Of a stretch of DNA of 64,000 nucleotides, positions 61,985-64,000 are shown piece after piece. The translations under genes were made by a program, and so were the position numbers. The notes under the pieces were generated by a model that made no database searches, was not told the DNA's origin, and worked only from the letters and a program-made list of their open reading frames with translations. Source of the DNA: Schistocerca nitens (taxonomy: Eukaryota; Arthropoda; Insecta; Orthoptera; Acrididae); the NCBI RefSeq assembly GCF_023898315.1, contig NC_064621.1, forward strand, positions 10,042,501 to 10,106,500, written 5' to 3'. How positions within the stretch are numbered: the stretch's first letter is position 1; each line of letters opens with the position of its first letter.

Positions 61985-64000
61985 AGTAGGAAGACTCAGT
62001 CTTCCTGTACTTAAATCGGCATTGTGTCTCTTATATTTAATTCCGATGCAATTTCTGTGTTTCATCGTCAATCGGAAGGTCCAAGGGATTCAGTAAACCT
62101 GCAGAGGTGCATCCGAATCTAAAACTGGTGACACAGGAAACGCTCAAAACATAGACCGTAAGAAGCTCAGTTTTCTTGTACTTAAGTCGGCGTTGTGTCT
62201 CTTATATTTAATTCCGATGCAATTTCTGTGTTACATCGTCAATGGGAAGGTCCAATGGATACAGTAAACCTGCAGTGGTCCATCGGAATGTAAAACTGGT
62301 GACACACGAAACGCTCAAAACATAGACAGTAGGAAGACTCGGTCTTCCTGTACTTAAGTCGGCATTGTGTCTCTTATATTTAATTTCGATGCAATTTGTG
62401 TGTTTCATCGCCAATGGGAAGGTCCAGGGGATACAGTAAACCTGCAGAGGTGCATCGGAATGTAAAACTGGTGACACAGGAAACGCTCAAACATAGACAG
62501 TAGGAAGACTCAGTCTTCCTGTAGTTAAGTCGGCATTGTGTCTCTTATATTTAATTCCGATGCAATTTCTGTTTTCCATCGTCAATGGGAAGGTCCAAGG
62601 GATACAGTTATCCTGCAGAGGTGCATCGGAATGTAAAACTGATGACACAGGAAACGTTCAAAACATAGACAGTAGAAAGACTCAGTCTTCCTGTACTTAA
62701 GTCTGCATTATGTCTCTTATATTTAATTCCGATGCAATTTCTGATTTTCATCGTCAATGGGAAGGTCCAAGGGATACAGTAAACCTTCAGAGGTGCATCA
62801 GAATGTAAAACTGGTGACACAGGAGACGCTCAAAACATTGACTGTAAGAAGGCTGTTTTCTTGTACTTAAGTCGTCATTGTGTCTCCTATATTTAATTCC
62901 GATGCAATTTCTGTTTTCCATCGTCAATGGGAAGGTCCAAGCGATACAGTAAACCTGCAGAGGTGCATCGGAATGTAAAACTGATGACACAGGAAACGCT
63001 CAAAACATAGAAAGTAAGAAGACTCAGTCTTCGTGTACTTAAGTCTGCATTGTGTCTCTTATATTTAATTCGGATGCAATTTCTGTGTTTCATCGACAAT
63101 CGGAAGTTCCAAGGGATACAGTAAACCTGCAGAGGTGCATCGGAATTTAAACCTGGTGACACAGGAAACGCTCAAAACATAGACCGTAAGAAGACTCAGT
63201 TTTCATGTACTTAAGTCGGCGTTGTGTCTCTTGTATATTATTCCGATGCAATTTCTGATTTTCAACGTCAATGGGAAGGTCCAAGGGATATAGTAAACCT
63301 GCAGAGGTGCATCGGAATGTGAAACTGATGACACAGGAAACGCTCAAGTTATATACAGTAGAGAGACTCAGTCTTCCTGTACTTAAGTCGGCATTGTGTT
63401 TCTTATATTTAATTCCGATGCAATTTCTGTGTTTCATCGTCAATCGGAAGGTCCAAGGGATTCAGTAAACCTGCAGTGGTCCATCGGAATGTAAAACTTG
63501 TGACACATGAAACGCTCAAAACATAGACAGTAGGAAGACTCAGTCTTCCTGTACTTAAGTCGGCATTGCGTCTCTTATATTTATTTCCGATGAAATTTCT
63601 GTTTTCCATCGTCAATGGGAAGGTCCAAGGGATACAGTATACCTGCAGAGGTGCATCGGAATGTAAAACTGATGACACAGGAAACGCTCAAATCATAGAA
63701 AGTAGGAAGACTCAGTCTTCCTGTACTTAAGTTTGCATTGTGTCTCTTATGTTTAATTCCGATGCCATTTCTGTGTTTCATCGTCAATGGGAAGGTCTAA
63801 TGGATACAGTAAACCTGCACAGGTGCATCAGAATGTAAAACTGATGACACAGGAAACGCTGAAAACATAGACAGTAGGGAGAGTTAGTATTCCTGTACTT
63901 AAGTCAGCAATGTGTCTCTTATTTTTAATTCTGATGCAATTTCTGTGTTTCATCGTCAATGGGAAGGTCCAGGGGATACAGTAAACCTGCAGAGGTGCAT
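61985..64000 (+). repeat. 3,430-bp tandem segment, copy 2, cut by the window end
   Basis: This is collinear with 58555-60570. The differences I noticed are TGTAGTTAAG for TGTACTTAAG (62524), AATTTCTG for AATTGCTG (62567), AGGAGACGC (62824) and CTCAAGTTATAT (63346). The junction on its left is between 61978 and 61990: base 61977 follows the GCTGAAAAC lineage and base 61991 the GTAGGAAGAC lineage. The remaining 1.4 kb of the unit would lie beyond the window. Confidence 0.92.

Larger units (their letters stand above)
1..64000 (+). repeat. Satellite array, about 370 head-to-tail units of about 172 bp
   Basis: The same roughly 172-bp sequence recurs without interruption and in one orientation from end to end. 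Successive AATTCCGATG-type unit starts lie 170-173 bp apart almost everywhere, for example at 62 and 234. By eye, adjacent units commonly differ at about 5-15 positions, while corresponding units in multi-unit duplications are far more alike. No stretch of 300 bp or more falls outside the repeat, so there is no room for a gene, tRNA, rRNA or inserted element. Tandem satellites of 150-180 bp are typical of centromeric and pericentromeric chromatin in many animals and plants, where one unit roughly matches one nucleosome plus linker. That role is inferred here from architecture alone. Both ends are incomplete, so the full array is longer. Confidence 0.98.

Noticed and set aside
1..64000. Human alpha satellite or another named primate satellite, suggested by the 171-172 bp period
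   Set aside because: The unit shares the length but not the sequence of alpha satellite as far as I recall it, and the GGAAT/ATTCC in the dyad arms is not in tandem as in human satellites II and III.
1..64000. CRISPR array or other prokaryotic direct-repeat system
   Set aside because: The repeats are directly abutting, with no variable spacers between conserved short repeats. The whole 172 bp is repeated and diverges gradually, and there are no cas-like genes.

Overview
The whole 64 kb window is one uninterrupted satellite DNA array. A unit of about 172 bp (roughly 42% G+C by hand count on the majority sequence) repeats head to tail, always in the same orientation, about 370 times. The array runs off both ends: the window opens near unit position 112 and closes near unit position 74. 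I found no protein gene, RNA gene, transposon or single-copy sequence. A nucleosome-sized tandem unit in a long, locally homogenised array points to a eukaryotic chromosome, most likely a centromeric, pericentromeric or other heterochromatic block. I do not recognise the sequence, and it is not human alpha satellite despite the similar length, so I name no species.

Unit landmarks, counting from the A of AATTCCGATG: left arm of an 11-bp inverted repeat (2-12), CATCG (25-29), GGGAAGGTCCAAGGGA (35-50), a CTGCAG site (61-66), right arm of the inverted repeat (70-80), GACACAGGAAACGCTC (92-107), a near-perfect 19-bp dyad AGGAAGACT-C-AGTCTTCCT (122-140), the palindrome ACTTAAGT (143-150) and CTTATATTT (164-172). 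Several unit classes with linked differences can be told apart, and they recur in a preferred order.

Above the unit level the window is a mosaic of multi-unit segmental duplications of different ages. At 1-8.8 kb, 13- and 14-unit blocks repeat every 2.23-2.40 kb. At 9.7-12.5 kb there is an 11-unit offset. At 13.3-25.8 kb a block of about 6.2-6.35 kb is present twice with almost no differences apart from one missing unit, and diverged parts of it recur at 25.5-32.8 kb. At 33-48 kb four versions of one block are interleaved with 5-, 6- and 26-unit duplications, including a near-perfect tandem duplication of 1,030 bp. At 46.6-56.2 kb there are 24-, 32- and 37-unit offsets. From 58.6 kb to the end a 3,430-bp unit is repeated in tandem and cut by the window edge. 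This pattern fits unequal crossing over or related copy-number exchange.

Strongest leads: two dyads per unit with centres about half a unit apart; linked, dyad-preserving base changes in some unit classes; and exchange junctions that seem to fall near the dyads. Many reading frames of 60-150 codons occur, mostly on the minus strand, but they follow from the repeat and are not annotated as genes.
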